Positions 1-8,598 of a stretch of 39,549 nucleotides of DNA are shown piece after piece (within the stretch, counting starts at the first letter, position 1; each line of letters opens with the position of its first letter). This stretch comes from a virus. Under the pieces are notes generated by a model that worked only from the letters and a program-made list of their open reading frames with translations, was not told the origin of the DNA and did no database searches. The stretch lies in IMG/VR virus record IMGVR_UViG_3300036859_000133, positions 1 to 39,549 of that record; one strand, 5' to 3'. A program made the position numbers and the translations under genes.

Positions 1-1725
1 AGTTGGGACAAGATCAACAAGCGTTACGACCACTGGCGGGAGGCCGATCGCGCGCACGATGTCTACGTGCCGCCCGAGGCCACCGAGTTCCGCGAGAAGG
101 CCGTCATCGCCGACACCCGCGCGATCACCGACACCGTCGTCACCTACCTCATGGCGGCCATCACCGGCCGCAACCCAATGTTCCAGCTGGAGGGCCTGAA
201 CAGCCGCTCCCGCCGCGTCGCCCCCATTGTCGAGCGCCTCATCCACCAGCAGATGCGCCGCACTGCCGGCGAAGCGCGCCTGGCCCAGCACATGCTGGAC
301 TCCGCACGATACGGATGTGCGCCAACTAAGATCCTTTGGGACGACAAGAACAACACCAACCAGATCGTCAACTTCGACCCGCGCCGCTACTTCCCGGACC
401 CGCGCGTCCACTGGGGCGACACCGAAAGCATGCAGTTCATGGGCTTCGCCACGCCCATGTCCTACTCCGCGATCGTCCGCTCTGGCCTCTACGACAAGGT
501 CAAGCGTTACCCGGCCCTGCGCATGGCCAAGCCATCCAACTCCCAGACCTGGGAATGCAACCGCCATATCGCCGAGGAAGGCCGTGGCCTCTCCCTCGAC
601 CCCACGTCGGACCCGAATGCCAACTCGCAGTTCACGCTCGGCCCGGCGCGCATCGTCAACGAGGTGTGGCTGAACATCTGCGGCTACGAGCTGAACCTGC
701 CGGCGATCGACAACATCTGGCTCATCGTGGCCATCCTCGACGAGGAGGTCGTGATCCGGTTCCAGCTGAACACGTATGGCCAGTTCTACCCGACCGTCAC
801 CGGCTCGCTCTATCACGACTGCCACAAGACCTTCGGCCAGTCCCTCTACGACGTGCTGCTGCCCTTGCACGAAACCGCGACGTGGCTGCTCCGCAGCCGC
901 ATCGACAACGTGCAGGCCGCGCTCAACAACCTGATCTTTGCTGACCCCACGCAGGTCAACATCCCGGACCTCATCGACCGGAACCCGTGGGGCATCGTCC
1001 GCACGCTCCCCGGCGTGAAGCCGGGCGAAGGAGTCTTCGTCGCGCAAATCCCGGATGTCACCAAAGGCCACTGGCAGGACATCGCTGCCATGAGTGACCT
1101 CAAGCAAAGGGTGTCGGCCGCCTCGGACGCCCAGCAGGGCATGCCCACCGCGGACGTGCGCTCGGCCACCGAGATCGCCCGCCTCACGCAGCTCGGTTCG
1201 CAGCGCCTCGGCATCATCTCGAAGGTCATCAGCGCCACCACCGTGCGCCCGATGGTCCGCATGATGGTCGGCAACGTGCAGGACGTTCTGCAATACGAGG
1301 GCAGCATCCGCATCGATCCCTTCCAGGCACCCGGCATGCTCGCCGACCTGATCAAGGACGACTACGTGGACTTCACCGTGGCCGACCTCCAGGGCGACAT
1401 CGACTACATGGTCGTGGACGGCACGCTGCCGATCGAGCCAACCCGCAACGCGGAGACGTGGCTCAACATGCTCCAGATCATGAACATGACCGGCCTCAAC
1501 ATGGAATACAAAGCCGGCCGCATCGCCGAGGAGGCGATCCGCTCCATGGGCGTGTCGGACCTCCAGCAGTTCCGCATCTCGGCCGAAGAACGCAACCAGG
1601 GCCTCTCCCCCAGCCAGCAGCTCTCCGTGATGGAGAAGATGCGTGGCGCTTCCGTCATGCCGCAGGAGCAGGTCGCCCGTCAGGTCGAACGCGGCAACCT
1701 CGTGCCCATGGGAGCCAAGCGATGA
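1..1725 (+). CDS. Portal protein (5'-truncated by the window edge)
   Basis: The reading frame is open from base 1, so the true start lies upstream and about 574 residues are visible. A portal forms the dodecameric DNA gate at one head vertex and docks the tail. Supporting signs are the N-terminal pattern of a tyrosine/aspartate-rich segment followed by a helix over bases 100-160, then a stretch reading CAPTKILWDD and an NFDPRRYFPDP motif. This 'W..., I..DP..., DP' pattern is common in portals of short-tailed phages. A long helical C-terminal half rich in Gln/Arg (wing/barrel region) follows. No cleavage or nuclease motif is seen. The stop overlaps the next start as ATGA (1722-1725), indicating translational coupling. 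The family call rests on sequence style and on position upstream of scaffold and capsid. Confidence 0.8.
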   Translation, partial: SWDKINKRYDHWREADRAHDVYVPPEATEFREKAVIADTRAITDTVVTYLMAAITGRNPMFQLEGLNSRSRRVAPIVERLIHQQMRRTAGEARLAQHMLDSARYGCAPTKILWDDKNNTNQIVNFDPRRYFPDPRVHWGDTESMQFMGFATPMSYSAIVRSGLYDKVKRYPALRMAKPSNSQTWECNRHIAEEGRGLSLDPTSDPNANSQFTLGPARIVNEVWLNICGYELNLPAIDNIWLIVAILDEEVVIRFQLNTYGQFYPTVTGSLYHDCHKTFGQSLYDVLLPLHETATWLLRSRIDNVQAALNNLIFADPTQVNIPDLIDRNPWGIVRTLPGVKPGEGVFVAQIPDVTKGHWQDIAAMSDLKQRVSAASDAQQGMPTADVRSATEIARLTQLGSQRLGIISKVISATTVRPMVRMMVGNVQDVLQYEGSIRIDPFQAPGMLADLIKDDYVDFTVADLQGDIDYMVVDGTLPIEPTRNAETWLNMLQIMNMTGLNMEYKAGRIAEEAIRSMGVSDLQQFRISAEERNQGLSPSQQLSVMEKMRGASVMPQEQVARQVERGNLVPMGAKR

Positions 1726-2036
1726 GCGATCCAACGACCCCCAACGCCGAACAGGTTGAAGCCTTCGTGCACCCGATGGTCCGCGCCTACGTGGATGCCA
1801 AATGCAAGACCACGAAAGACGAGTGCGAGCAGATGGTCCGTGCCGCCCACCAGGCGATCACCTCCGTCCGCAACTTCGTGGCCAAGGTGCACGCCGACTG
1901 CAACCCCGAGGTCAACGGCACGACCAAGCACCTCAAGCAGCTCAGCTCCCAGCTCCAGCTCATGGACCGCATGTCCGCCACCAAGCTCGGCCTCCAGCGC
2001 CTGGCCAAGGAACTGGGGATCGACCTGAATGGCTGA
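1722..2036 (+). CDS. Small helical protein of unknown function, portal-adjacent
   Basis: 104 residues. The ATG at 1722 overlaps the portal stop (ATGA) and the gene's stop overlaps the next start by 8 bases, so it sits in a tightly coupled operon. The protein is predicted mostly helical, with an acidic N-terminus, a central part with two cysteines (KCKTTKDECEQ) and an amphipathic C-terminal helix (QLQLMDRMSATKLGLQRLAKEL). No signal peptide or membrane segment is seen. Position between portal and fibre suggests a virion assembly or packaging accessory, but I do not recognise the family. An upstream in-frame ORF extension into the portal gene exists but lacks the coupled start, so I use 1722. 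Confidence 0.75.
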   Translation: MSDPTTPNAEQVEAFVHPMVRAYVDAKCKTTKDECEQMVRAAHQAITSVRNFVAKVHADCNPEVNGTTKHLKQLSSQLQLMDRMSATKLGLQRLAKELGIDLNG

Positions 2037-5000
2037 GATCACCCGCCCAGTAACCGAGCAAATCCGGTTTGTGTCCGCCCGCACGGGCGAGCACAGCCTG
2101 GACAGCTACATCGAGAACGCCGAGATCGGCGACAAGACCCTCGCCGAACTCCTCGACCAGGTCTTCGACAGCTCCGGCAACTTCGATGGCGCGCTGTTCG
2201 AGTTCCGCATCGACGCGGCCACCGAGCAGTTCCAGGTGAACGTAGCCAACTCGGGCTGGCAGAACATCCACGCCTTCTTCCGCACCCGCGGCGACTGGGC
2301 CTCGGGCACCGCCTACACGCGCCTGGACATGGTCAAATACCTGTCCAAGTTCTACATCTGCATCGAGGGCCACGTCTCTGCCGGCACCTTCGACCTGGCC
2401 AAATGGCAGGACATCCTCGACGACACCCCGCTCGACCAGGCTGTCGCCGACGCCCAGTTCTATGCCAACCAGGCGATCGCCGCCGTGGCCAGCATCTCCG
2501 GCGCCGTCAACATCCCGATCCAGACCTTCACCGGCGACGGCACCGACCCGACCTTCAACCTCACCGTCGTGCCCTCCAGCGCGCAGGCGCTCCTCGTCAC
2601 GATCGACAACGTCGTGCAGGAGCCGGCCATCGCCTACTCCGTGCTCGGCAACGTCGTCACCTTCACTACGCCGCCGCCGGCCGGCACCAAGATCACCGTG
2701 CGCTATCTCGGCGGCACGCTGAACCAGATGCCCGTCGTCACCAAGCCGGCCACGTTCACGCTGACGGCCGACGACAACTTCCACGTCCTCAACTGCACGG
2801 CCAACCTCACCATCAACGGCCTCGCCGCCGCGACCGCGGGCAACGGCTTCCTGTGCGTCGTCAAGCACAACGGCTTCTCGATCACCGTGGACCCGGCCAG
2901 CACTGAACAAGTCGATGGCGTGGCCACGAAGGTCTTCACCTCCGACTTCTTCCTGTGGTGCGACGGATCGAAGTGGCTGACGTTCGCCCCCGGCGGCTCG
3001 TCCGTCTCCAGCGTCTTCAGCCGCGTCGGCGCAGTGACCGCGCAGAACGGCGACTACACCGCCGCCCAGATCACCAACGTCCCGGCCGGCAACCTCGCCG
3101 CGACCACCGTGCAGGCCGCCATCAACGAGCTGGACACCCAGAAGCTCTCCATCGGCCACGCCGGCCTCGGCGGCACCGCGCACGCCAACGCCACGCCTGG
3201 CACCGCCGGCTTCATGTCCGCCACGGACAAGACCAAGCTCGACGGCATCGAGGCCAACGCCACGGCGGACATGACCGCCAACGAAATCCTGACGGCGCTC
3301 CAGACCGTGGACGGCCCGTCCTCCGGCCTTGACGCCGACACCCTCGACGGTCAGCACGCTGCGGACTTCGCCGCTGCTGGCCACAGCCACCCGACCTATC
3401 AGCCGATCGACGCGACGCTGACCGCCATGGCCGGCGTCACGACGACCGCCGACCTGATCCTCTACTTCACCGGCATCGACACGGCGCAGGGCACCACCCT
3501 CACCGCCTGGGCACGCACGCTTCTGGACGATGCCAACGTCAACGACGCACACGGCACCCTCGGCCTCGGCAACATCGCCACGATCAACACGACCGGCAGC
3601 ACGGACAATTTCCTGCGCGCCGACGGCACCTGGTCCTCCCCGCCGGCTGGCGGGGGCGGCGGCATCTCCGATGGCGACAAGGGCGACATCATCGTCTCCG
3701 GCACCGGCGCGGTCTGGGAGATCGACACCACTGTCCTGTCCGCCTTCGGCCGCACGCTCATCGACGACGCCGACGCGACGGCTGCGCGCGGCACGCTTGG
3801 CCTCGGCTCCGTGGCCACGCTCAGCTCGATCGGCACCGCCAACCTGGCGACCAACGCGGTGGACAACACCATCCTCAACGACATGGCCAATAACACGATC
3901 AAGGGCCGCAACGCCGGATCGGTTGGCAACCCGCAGGACCTGACCACCGCGCAGGTCACGGCGATGCTCAATGCCTTCACCAGCACCCTGAAGGGCCTCG
4001 CTCCAGCCTCTGGTGGCGGCACCGTCAACTACCTTCGTGCCGATGGCACCTGGGCTTCGCCTCCGACCGGCACCGTCGGCGACGGCGACAAGGGCGACAT
4101 CACCGTGGCGTCGGGTGTCTGGACCATCGACAACGGCGTTGTGACGAACGCCAAGATGGCCAACATGGCCGATCAGACGGTCAAGGCCAACTTGACCGGC
4201 ACGGTTGCCGCGCCCGCCGACTACACCATCAGTCAGCTCACGGCCTACCTGTCCAACTTCACTGGCGCGACCTCTGGCGCGAACGGCGCGAAGGGCGTCG
4301 TTCCGCAGCCGAATGCGGGCGATGAAGGCAAGTTCCTCAAGGGTGACGGCACCTGGGGCACGCCTGCGGGTGGTGGCGGCACGCCCGGTGGCTCCTCTGG
4401 CCAGATGCAATACAACAATGCCGGCGCGTTCGCGGGCGCGACTGGCCTGACCTGGGACAACTTGCTCACCCACCTAGTCCTTGGCACCGCTGCCAACAAC
4501 GCAACACTGCGGACGCCCGGCGGCGGCGTCAACCTCGACGGCATCGATTTGCACGTCAACACCGGCGAAGGTGGCGGAACCTTCGGCAGTGGCGGCGACA
4601 TTTGGATGCAAGCCGGTTTCGGCGCTGCTCAGGGCTACGGCGGCTCATTCAACATCATCGCTGGCAATTCGGGCGAAACGTCCGGCGACGGCGGCGTAGT
4701 CCTGCTCCGGGGCGGCAACTCCGCCACCGGCCAAGCTGGCAACATCTATCTCGACCCCGGCGACACCACCAGCGGCGTCAACGGCAGGATCATCGGCGTT
4801 GACCCCTTCAGCACCGAATACACGCTGTTCGATGAATTCATGATGCTTCCGAGCGATCGGATCAATTTCAACGAAGGCTTGAACCTCCAGGAAGGCGACC
4901 TCGTCCGGGCGCGTCTGATGAGCTGCTTCGAGGGGGTTGATAACGTCTCGCCCAACCTTGGCGTGACCACGCTTGATTTCGAAATCGGCACCGTCTTCAC

Positions 5001-5262
5001 GCTTGGCCTCACCGAGAACACAACGCTGAACATCACCAACGTGCCGGATGGTGCGAGTGCCATCACTCTCATCGTGGCCCAGGACGGTAATGGGCCGTGG
5101 GGCATCAACTATCCGGCCGGCACCATGTGGCCAGGAGGCAGCGCCGGCATCCCGACGCTCACCTCTACCGCCGGCGGCATCGATGTCATCACCCTGTTCA
5201 CCTACAACGGCGGCATCAACTGGCTCGGCGGCGTGGTCGGTCAAAACTTCCAGGAGCCGTAA
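2029..5262 (+). CDS. Tail fibre protein 1 (long, repeat-containing)
   Basis: 1077 residues. The N-terminal ~60 residues contain a motif (YIENAEIGDKTLAELL, then FD..GNFDG) that recurs at the start of the second fibre at 13849, so it is probably the virion-anchoring module. A beta-rich module follows near residues 155-235 (DNVVQEPAIAYSV...TPPPAGTKITV). Downstream are repeats typical of phage fibre shafts: LRADGTW three times with variants (FLKGDGTW), R-T-L-(L/I)-D-D-A...GTLGLG twice, and DADTLDGQHAADF followed by GHSH. The C-terminal third is glycine-rich, then ends in a beta-type tip. Codon choice becomes looser in the last ~330 codons, suggesting an exchanged receptor-binding end. The start codon overlaps the previous gene, and the stop TAA overlaps the next ATG (TAATG). 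Confidence 0.85.
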   Translation: MAEITRPVTEQIRFVSARTGEHSLDSYIENAEIGDKTLAELLDQVFDSSGNFDGALFEFRIDAATEQFQVNVANSGWQNIHAFFRTRGDWASGTAYTRLDMVKYLSKFYICIEGHVSAGTFDLAKWQDILDDTPLDQAVADAQFYANQAIAAVASISGAVNIPIQTFTGDGTDPTFNLTVVPSSAQALLVTIDNVVQEPAIAYSVLGNVVTFTTPPPAGTKITVRYLGGTLNQMPVVTKPATFTLTADDNFHVLNCTANLTINGLAAATAGNGFLCVVKHNGFSITVDPASTEQVDGVATKVFTSDFFLWCDGSKWLTFAPGGSSVSSVFSRVGAVTAQNGDYTAAQITNVPAGNLAATTVQAAINELDTQKLSIGHAGLGGTAHANATPGTAGFMSATDKTKLDGIEANATADMTANEILTALQTVDGPSSGLDADTLDGQHAADFAAAGHSHPTYQPIDATLTAMAGVTTTADLILYFTGIDTAQGTTLTAWARTLLDDANVNDAHGTLGLGNIATINTTGSTDNFLRADGTWSSPPAGGGGGISDGDKGDIIVSGTGAVWEIDTTVLSAFGRTLIDDADATAARGTLGLGSVATLSSIGTANLATNAVDNTILNDMANNTIKGRNAGSVGNPQDLTTAQVTAMLNAFTSTLKGLAPASGGGTVNYLRADGTWASPPTGTVGDGDKGDITVASGVWTIDNGVVTNAKMANMADQTVKANLTGTVAAPADYTISQLTAYLSNFTGATSGANGAKGVVPQPNAGDEGKFLKGDGTWGTPAGGGGTPGGSSGQMQYNNAGAFAGATGLTWDNLLTHLVLGTAANNATLRTPGGGVNLDGIDLHVNTGEGGGTFGSGGDIWMQAGFGAAQGYGGSFNIIAGNSGETSGDGGVVLLRGGNSATGQAGNIYLDPGDTTSGVNGRIIGVDPFSTEYTLFDEFMMLPSDRINFNEGLNLQEGDLVRARLMSCFEGVDNVSPNLGVTTLDFEIGTVFTLGLTENTTLNITNVPDGASAITLIVAQDGNGPWGINYPAGTMWPGGSAGIPTLTSTAGGIDVITLFTYNGGINWLGGVVGQNFQEP

Positions 5263-5897
5263 TGCTGTTCGGGAAGCACTGCATGATGTGCGCCGGCCCC
5301 TACACCGGCGGCGGCTCCGAGCCTGGCGGCGGCGGCGGGAACGACGGCGGCAACTGGGCCGGGCCGGCCAACGGCGCGATCATGATGAATGACGCCAGCG
5401 CAACCTTCTTCGGCCCCGGTGGCTACAACTCCGGCGCTGGCAGTTGCTCGGACAACTGGCCACGCATGGGCATGCTCTGCACCGGCAGCGGCGGCGATGG
5501 TGGCGATCTCACCGTGCGTCCGACCAAAAACGGCACCGTCGGCTCTACCTGGTCCGCACCCGGCAATGGCGTGAACGACTGGGTCTACGCCGTCGTCGAT
5601 CTTAGCCAGGCACGCACCTTCCAGTTCGCCAGCTACGGCCAGATGTTCTCGGACGGGAAGACCACGCATGTAAAGCTGGACTATATGACCACCGCGCCGA
5701 GCGGCTACGTCGACGCGGGTTGGACGCCTGTGCATGGCGAGTTCGCGCTCACCAACACGTCAGAGCAGGAGTGGACCAACTTCACCGAGGTCACAGCGCG
5801 ATACGTCCGCGTCGCCTGCCGAAACAACGGCTCATTCGGCGACAGCAGCTGGATCGAGCTTTTCAGCTTCAAACTCACCAACGGGACAGGTGGCTGA
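5262..5897 (+). CDS. Tail protein with discoidin (F5/8 type C)-like C-terminus
   Basis: 211 residues. The ATG at 5262 is formed with the previous stop (TAATG), whereas the longer open frame from 5097 lies inside the fibre gene and is not used. The N-terminus is Cys- and Gly-rich (CMMCAGPYTGGG..., then a Gly run). The C-terminal ~140 residues look like a galactose-binding jelly roll: a VDLSQARTFQFASYGQMFSDGK strand pair, then TEVTARYVRVACRNN and WIELFSFKL. The latter matches the usual 'aRYVRv...i.El.v' ending of F5/8 type C domains. Such domains bind carbohydrate, so this is probably a host-surface-binding accessory of the fibre cluster. Domain assignment is by pattern only. Confidence 0.65.
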   Translation: MLFGKHCMMCAGPYTGGGSEPGGGGGNDGGNWAGPANGAIMMNDASATFFGPGGYNSGAGSCSDNWPRMGMLCTGSGGDGGDLTVRPTKNGTVGSTWSAPGNGVNDWVYAVVDLSQARTFQFASYGQMFSDGKTTHVKLDYMTTAPSGYVDAGWTPVHGEFALTNTSEQEWTNFTEVTARYVRVACRNNGSFGDSSWIELFSFKLTNGTGG

Positions 5898-5899
5898 TC

Positions 5900-6229
5900 A
5901 TGCCCACGTCGAAAGTCACGCGCCACTCTGCTGATGCCGGCGTCGGCGCGAACCAGCTCGCTCTCCTCGACGGCACCGGCAAGCTGGCCAACTCCGCGCT
6001 CAACCTCGGCAACGCCGCGAACCTCATCCCCGTCCACGACGTGAACGGCCGCATCCAGCACGGCAACCTCGGCATCGGCAAGGCTCCGTCCGCCACGCAC
6101 TCGATCGACGTGGCCGGCACGATCAACAGCACCGCTGGCATCGTCGGCAGCAATGCCGTCGGCGCACGCACCGTGTCCACGTCCGCCCCGTCGGGCGGCG
6201 CTGACGGCGACATCTGGTATCAGGTCTAA
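5900..6229 (+). CDS. Short fibre-like structural protein
   Basis: 109 residues, starting two bases after the previous stop and ending in a TAATG overlap with the next gene. The sequence is low in charge and shows the repeat style of phage fibre heads (LALLDGTGKLANSALNLGNAANLIPVH, then a SIDVAGTINST motif resembling bacteriophage fibre 'id.aG.i..t' segments, and an S-A-P-S-G-G-A-D-G-D-I-W end). That ending is typical of proteins sitting on a fibre trimer before a C-terminal adhesin. It is probably a fibre tip or connector working with its neighbours. It has no transmembrane segment and no catalytic motif. Confidence 0.6.
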   Translation: MPTSKVTRHSADAGVGANQLALLDGTGKLANSALNLGNAANLIPVHDVNGRIQHGNLGIGKAPSATHSIDVAGTINSTAGIVGSNAVGARTVSTSAPSGGADGDIWYQV

Positions 6230-7083
6230 TGTTCGTCAAAAATGCAGGCATCTGGAAGACAATCCAAGCAACCTGGGTGAAGGACGCTGGCACCTGGAAA
6301 CAGGCGCTCGTCACCTGGATCAAGACCGGCGGCGTCTGGAAAGAGGCGCTGCCGAACTACAACCTCACGATCTCCGCTGACACCGCCAACTACAACATCC
6401 GCAACGCCGTCGTGGCTGCGGGCTGGGCCGGCCTCGGTCCGGTCAACGTCGTCGTCACGATCAACTCCGGCGTCCGCGTCTACTCGACCTCGACCGCATC
6501 TCCTGCGCTGCGCACCGGCACGCCGTGGCCAGCGGGCACGCGCATCCGCGTCGTCAACAACGGCTTCATCCTCGGCCGCGGCGGCAACGGCGGCGCAGGT
6601 GGCGGCAATACCGGCACGCCTCAGAGCGGCGCTGTCGGCCAGCCCGGCGGCCCCGCATTCCTCGCCGAGTTCGCCGTTACGATGGTCAACAACGGCATCA
6701 TCGCGGGCGGTGGCGGCGGCGGCTCCGGTGGCGACGGCAAGACCTGGACGACCACTAGTCAGAACGGCGACATCACCACCACGCGCTATGGCGGCGGCGG
6801 TGGCGGCGGTGGCGGTCGAGGTGGCCTCTCCAATTCGTCCGGCGGCAACGGCGGCAACGGCAACACCTACGACGGCGCATCCGGCGGCGCTGGCACGGTC
6901 AATGGCCCTGGCGCTGGCGGCGGTGGCGGTGGCGAAGCGCAGAACGGCGCATCCGGCGGCGGCTGGGGTGCCAACGGCGGCTCCACGGGCAACACGGGCG
7001 GCGCGGCCGGCAAGTATGCGCAGGGCAATAGCCTGATCACCTGGGAAGTCCTGGGCACGCGATATGGAGGAGTGACGGCATGA
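6229..7083 (+). CDS. Glycine-rich receptor-binding tail adhesin
   Basis: 284 residues. The N-terminal ~40 residues contain three copies of a Trp/Lys repeat (NAGIWKTIQATWVK, DAGTWKQALVTWIK, TGGVWKEAL), a plausible fibre-docking element. Residues ~115-265 are dominated by glycine runs (GGNGGAGGGN, GGGGGGSGGDG, GGGGGGGGGRGG) with small polar spacers. The protein closes with an AAGKYAQGNSLITWEV motif. Polyglycine stretches separated by variable loops are the hallmark of polyglycine-II sandwich adhesins such as Salmonella phage S16 gp38 (established for that phage; homology here is inferred). The likely role is distal receptor recognition. The stop overlaps the next start (ATGA). Confidence 0.65.
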   Translation: MFVKNAGIWKTIQATWVKDAGTWKQALVTWIKTGGVWKEALPNYNLTISADTANYNIRNAVVAAGWAGLGPVNVVVTINSGVRVYSTSTASPALRTGTPWPAGTRIRVVNNGFILGRGGNGGAGGGNTGTPQSGAVGQPGGPAFLAEFAVTMVNNGIIAGGGGGGSGGDGKTWTTTSQNGDITTTRYGGGGGGGGGRGGLSNSSGGNGGNGNTYDGASGGAGTVNGPGAGGGGGGEAQNGASGGGWGANGGSTGNTGGAAGKYAQGNSLITWEVLGTRYGGVTA

Positions 7084-7637
7084 GGCATCTGGTAATGCTC
7101 TCGGGTGGCCCTGACAGCGCGCTCGCGCTCAAGGAGGCGCTCGCCACCAACGAGCCGGTCGTGGCCTTCCACGCATCCATCATCAACGAACCGCGGTGGC
7201 CATACGAGCTGGCCGCGTGCCGCCAGCTGCACACTGCGTTGTTCGGCCTGCGCCCGTTCGACTTCGTCAACGCCAAGATCGAGAACACCTTCAACGTCCA
7301 GGACTTGCTCATGCTCGCGCCGTTCGCTGCGTCCATGTGCAATCGCTATCTGGACATCGGGAAAATCTGGGTTGGCGAGGACGTGCAGCAGATCGACGGC
7401 GCGCTCGACACCGCCTTCATCCAGATGGTCCGCTCCGCGATCTTCTCGAAGCGGTTCCCGAACACGCCACTCAACTTCGCCTACCACCCGGCACCTGGCT
7501 TTAGCCGCACCAAGTCCCAAATCCGCCAGGCGCTCGGCGACCTGTGGCCACTCACCTGGTCCTGTAGGACGCCAACGCCGTCCGGCCCGTGCCATACCTG
7601 CGACGCCTGCCACGAGCGAGACAGCACCGATGCCTAA
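7080..7637 (+). CDS. QueC-like PP-loop ATP pyrophosphatase
   Basis: 185 residues. The PP-loop ATP-binding motif SGGPDSA is at residues 8-14. The C-terminus carries a Cys cluster (SC..., PCHTCDACHER), a C-x9-C-x2-C-x2-C pattern followed by Arg that matches the zinc site of QueC, 7-cyano-7-deazaguanine (preQ0) synthase. QueC converts carboxydeazaguanine and ammonia to preQ0, a precursor of queuosine and of some phage 7-deazaguanine DNA modifications. At 185 residues it is shorter than usual QueC (about 220-230). It overlaps the adhesin by ATGA and the next gene by 8 bases, so it is part of the tail operon. No FolE, QueD, QueE or DpdA-like transglycosylase gene is visible in the window. It could be a divergent PP-loop enzyme acting on another substrate. 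Confidence 0.7.
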   Translation: MRHLVMLSGGPDSALALKEALATNEPVVAFHASIINEPRWPYELAACRQLHTALFGLRPFDFVNAKIENTFNVQDLLMLAPFAASMCNRYLDIGKIWVGEDVQQIDGALDTAFIQMVRSAIFSKRFPNTPLNFAYHPAPGFSRTKSQIRQALGDLWPLTWSCRTPTPSGPCHTCDACHERDSTDA

Positions 7638-8283
7638 CTTCAGCGCCCAATACGCCCACATCATCAACAACGCCATCGCGTCGATCGGCCCGCTCCCCTA
7701 CATCATCACGAGCGCCGACGGCTCCGCGGTCTACGAGGCCGCCACCATGACCGACGAGCAGCTTGCCGCCGAGGGCTGGCTGCAGATCGAGCAGCGTGGC
7801 CAGAGGGACTTCGACCCTGACATCGAGGTCGCGATCCCGCTCGCCCCGGTCCTCATCAACAACAAGCCGGTCGTCGATTGGACCTACCACTTCACCCCCA
7901 CCTGCCGCGACGCCATGATCGGCAAGATCGACGAACAGGCCGAGGTGCGCCGCGCAGCCGTGGCCACATCCGCCCCGCTCCAGGTCAAGGAGTACGACGA
8001 AGCCTACGACGAGGCCATGAGGTATATGGCGGCCTCCCCAGAAGACCAGGCCGCCGGCTCGTGGCCATTCCTGTCCGCCGACATCGGAGTCACCCAGTTC
8101 CCTGACGGCTCGTTCGTCCAGAACCACGCCCATGCTGCTGGCATCATCATCGCCACCCGCGAAGTGTGGCGCGAGATGGCTGCCGAAATCCGCGCCCAAC
8201 GCCTGGCCGCCAAGTCGGCCATCCGCAACGCGCCCTCCGACGCCGCCGCCCACGCCCATTTTGTCGCGGCCTGGGCCTCATAG
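7630..8283 (+). CDS. Putative tail fibre assembly chaperone-like protein
   Basis: 217 residues from the ATG at 7630, 8 bases inside the previous gene; the longer open frame from 7105 would overlap the QueC-like gene and is rejected. The N-terminal half is beta-rich with a WTYHFTPTCRDAM segment. The C-terminal ~95 residues (AYDEAMRYMAA...GSWPFLSADIGVT...A.GIIIATREVWREMAAEIRAQRLAAKSAIRNA) match the general layout of the helical tail found in many phage tail-assembly chaperones (DUF4376-like). That layout is 'EA..yl....sWP.L.a..G.t ... va..v......W......I...R..aK..I..A'. This agrees with its place at the end of the fibre cassette. Its stop codon abuts the GGGACGAC motif at 8285. Confidence 0.55.
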   Translation: MPNFSAQYAHIINNAIASIGPLPYIITSADGSAVYEAATMTDEQLAAEGWLQIEQRGQRDFDPDIEVAIPLAPVLINNKPVVDWTYHFTPTCRDAMIGKIDEQAEVRRAAVATSAPLQVKEYDEAYDEAMRYMAASPEDQAAGSWPFLSADIGVTQFPDGSFVQNHAHAAGIIIATREVWREMAAEIRAQRLAAKSAIRNAPSDAAAHAHFVAAWAS

Positions 8284-8300
8284 CGGGACGACGCGCCCGC
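8283..8300 (+). promoter_or_regulatory. Recurrent GGGACGAC intergenic motif with hairpin (copy 1)
   Basis: GGGACGAC (8285-8292) lies two bases after the stop of the fibre-chaperone gene, in the 63-base gap before the membrane protein at 8347. GCGGG (8283-8287) can pair with CCCGC (8296-8300) around an 8-base loop. The motif is one of five intergenic copies. A transcript 5' end or processing site is inferred, not shown. Confidence 0.4.
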
Positions 8301-8346
8301 CCCTTTCCGCCTATCAACCGAGGGTCATCAACCGGAGCGTCGCGTC

Positions 8347-8598
8347 GTGGAGCTGACCCCAGTGCAACTTGAAGAAATGCTCGACCGCGCCGCCGAGAAG
8401 GGGGCGAAGCAAGCCCTCGCCTCGATCGGACTTCACGACGACAAGGGCGCTGACGATGTCCGCGAGCTGCGCTCGCTCCTCCAGACCTACCGCAAGATCA
8501 AAGACACAGCCATCAGCACTCTCGTCCGATCCGTCGTCATGGCCATCCTCGGCCTCATCGCCCTCGGCCTATTCGTGAAGTATGGGAAAATTCCCTGA
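8347..8598 (+). CDS. Small protein with one C-terminal membrane helix
   Basis: 83 residues, GTG start at 8347 with a GGAG upstream at 8334. The first ~55 residues are helical and charged (LEEMLDRAAEKGAKQALASIGL, then a D-rich turn and a basic RELRSLLQTYRKIKD segment). A single hydrophobic helix follows at about residues 62-79 (SVVMAILGLIALGLFVKYG). This is the layout of small tail-anchored phage membrane proteins (DUF6127-like), often annotated as hypothetical or holin-like. Given a clear holin candidate at 31198, I do not assign a lysis role here. The gene overlaps the next start by 17 bases. Confidence 0.65.
   Translation: MELTPVQLEEMLDRAAEKGAKQALASIGLHDDKGADDVRELRSLLQTYRKIKDTAISTLVRSVVMAILGLIALGLFVKYGKIP

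Noticed and set aside
336-345. GGGACGAC copies inside coding regions (portal; also near 18207 and 37508)
   Set aside because: They encode conserved W-D-(D/E) stretches, and a 7-8-base match is expected a few times by chance in GC-rich DNA. Only the intergenic, longer matches are counted.
8347-8598. This membrane protein as the holin
   Set aside because: It has one C-terminal helix and lies far from the endolysin. The 31198 product with two helices in the lysis cassette is a better candidate.
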